From the NCBI GenBank assembly GCA_012735285.1, contig JAAYHT010000137.1:1-14577 (forward strand): a stretch of DNA of 14,577 nt, written 5' to 3'. A program made the translations under genes and the position numbers. The stretch comes from Clostridiales bacterium. GTDB taxonomy: Bacteria > Bacillota > Clostridia > Peptostreptococcales > Anaerovoracaceae. Each line of letters begins with the position of its first letter. Position 1 is the first letter of the stretch. Below the pieces are notes generated by a model. That model made no database searches. It saw only the letters and a program-made list of their open reading frames with translations, and was not told where the DNA came from. Below, in pieces: positions 14,503 through 14,577 of the stretch.

Positions 14503-14577
14503 ATGGCAAAAGCAAAATTTGAAAGAAGTAAGCCACATATCAATATTGGTACAATAGGTCACGTAGACCATGGAAAG
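14503..14577 (+). CDS. tuf: Elongation factor Tu, 5' part only (truncated by window edge)
   Basis: The first 25 codons are present and read MAKAKFERSKPHINIGTIGH then VDHGK. The sequence ends at the P-loop lysine of GHVDHGK (residues 19-25), the GTP-binding motif of EF-Tu, which brings aminoacyl-tRNA to the ribosome. The ATG is seven bases after GGGAGGG (14489-14495) and 22 bases after the fusA stop, the usual end of the str operon. The other members of this GTPase family that begin alike do not share the KFERSKPH N-terminus, so the call is secure despite the truncation. Confidence 0.96.
   Translation, partial: MAKAKFERSKPHINIGTIGHVDHGK

Overview
The window is a core bacterial translation and transcription gene cluster, all on the + strand. 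The order is rpmG-secE-nusG-rplK-rplA-rplJ-rplL-rpoB-rpoC-rpsL-rpsG-fusA-tuf, with tuf cut off by the right edge after 25 codons. The DNA is AT-rich and arginine is often encoded by AGA. RpoB carries the Gram-positive version of the rifampicin region. No methyltransferase gene lies between rplL and rpoB, unlike in Bacillus. Together these suggest a low-GC anaerobic Firmicute of the Clostridia/Tissierellia type; I cannot name a genus.

Layout. Positions 1-246 hold a weak possible terminator, a promoter and a short leader. Positions 247-2494 hold rpmG (49 aa, zinc-ribbon bL33), secE, nusG, rplK and rplA. A near copy of the 23S rRNA L1-binding site sits between rplK and rplA, directly against the rplA ribosome binding site. 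Positions 2495-2667 hold an L10-type leader with a GNRA-capped stem, an intrinsic terminator that overlaps its closing helix, and a perfect 30-nt palindrome next to the rplJ ribosome binding site. rplJ and rplL follow and end in an intrinsic terminator. A strong extended -10 promoter then drives rpoB and rpoC. A further promoter, whose -35 box overlaps the rpoC stop codon, drives rpsL-rpsG-fusA-tuf.

How the genes work together. The products are RNA polymerase subunits beta and beta', the elongation factor NusG, a SecYEG subunit, the L11/L1/L10/L12 ribosomal stalk proteins, decoding-centre and head proteins S12 and S7, and the elongation factors EF-G and EF-Tu. Regulation visible in the sequence is consistent with L1 feedback on rplA translation, L10-L12 attenuation ahead of rplJ-rplL, and transcription of rpoBC and the str genes uncoupled from upstream by their own promoters.

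I found no mobile element, CRISPR array, tRNA, rRNA or foreign-looking island. The coding genes look ordinary and intact. The most interesting content is in the RNA leaders and gene junctions: the L1 mimic, the rplJ palindrome, AUG-UAA start-stop elements before secE and rpsL, and a structured rpsL-rpsG spacer. The acidic tails on NusG and RpoB are also worth noting.
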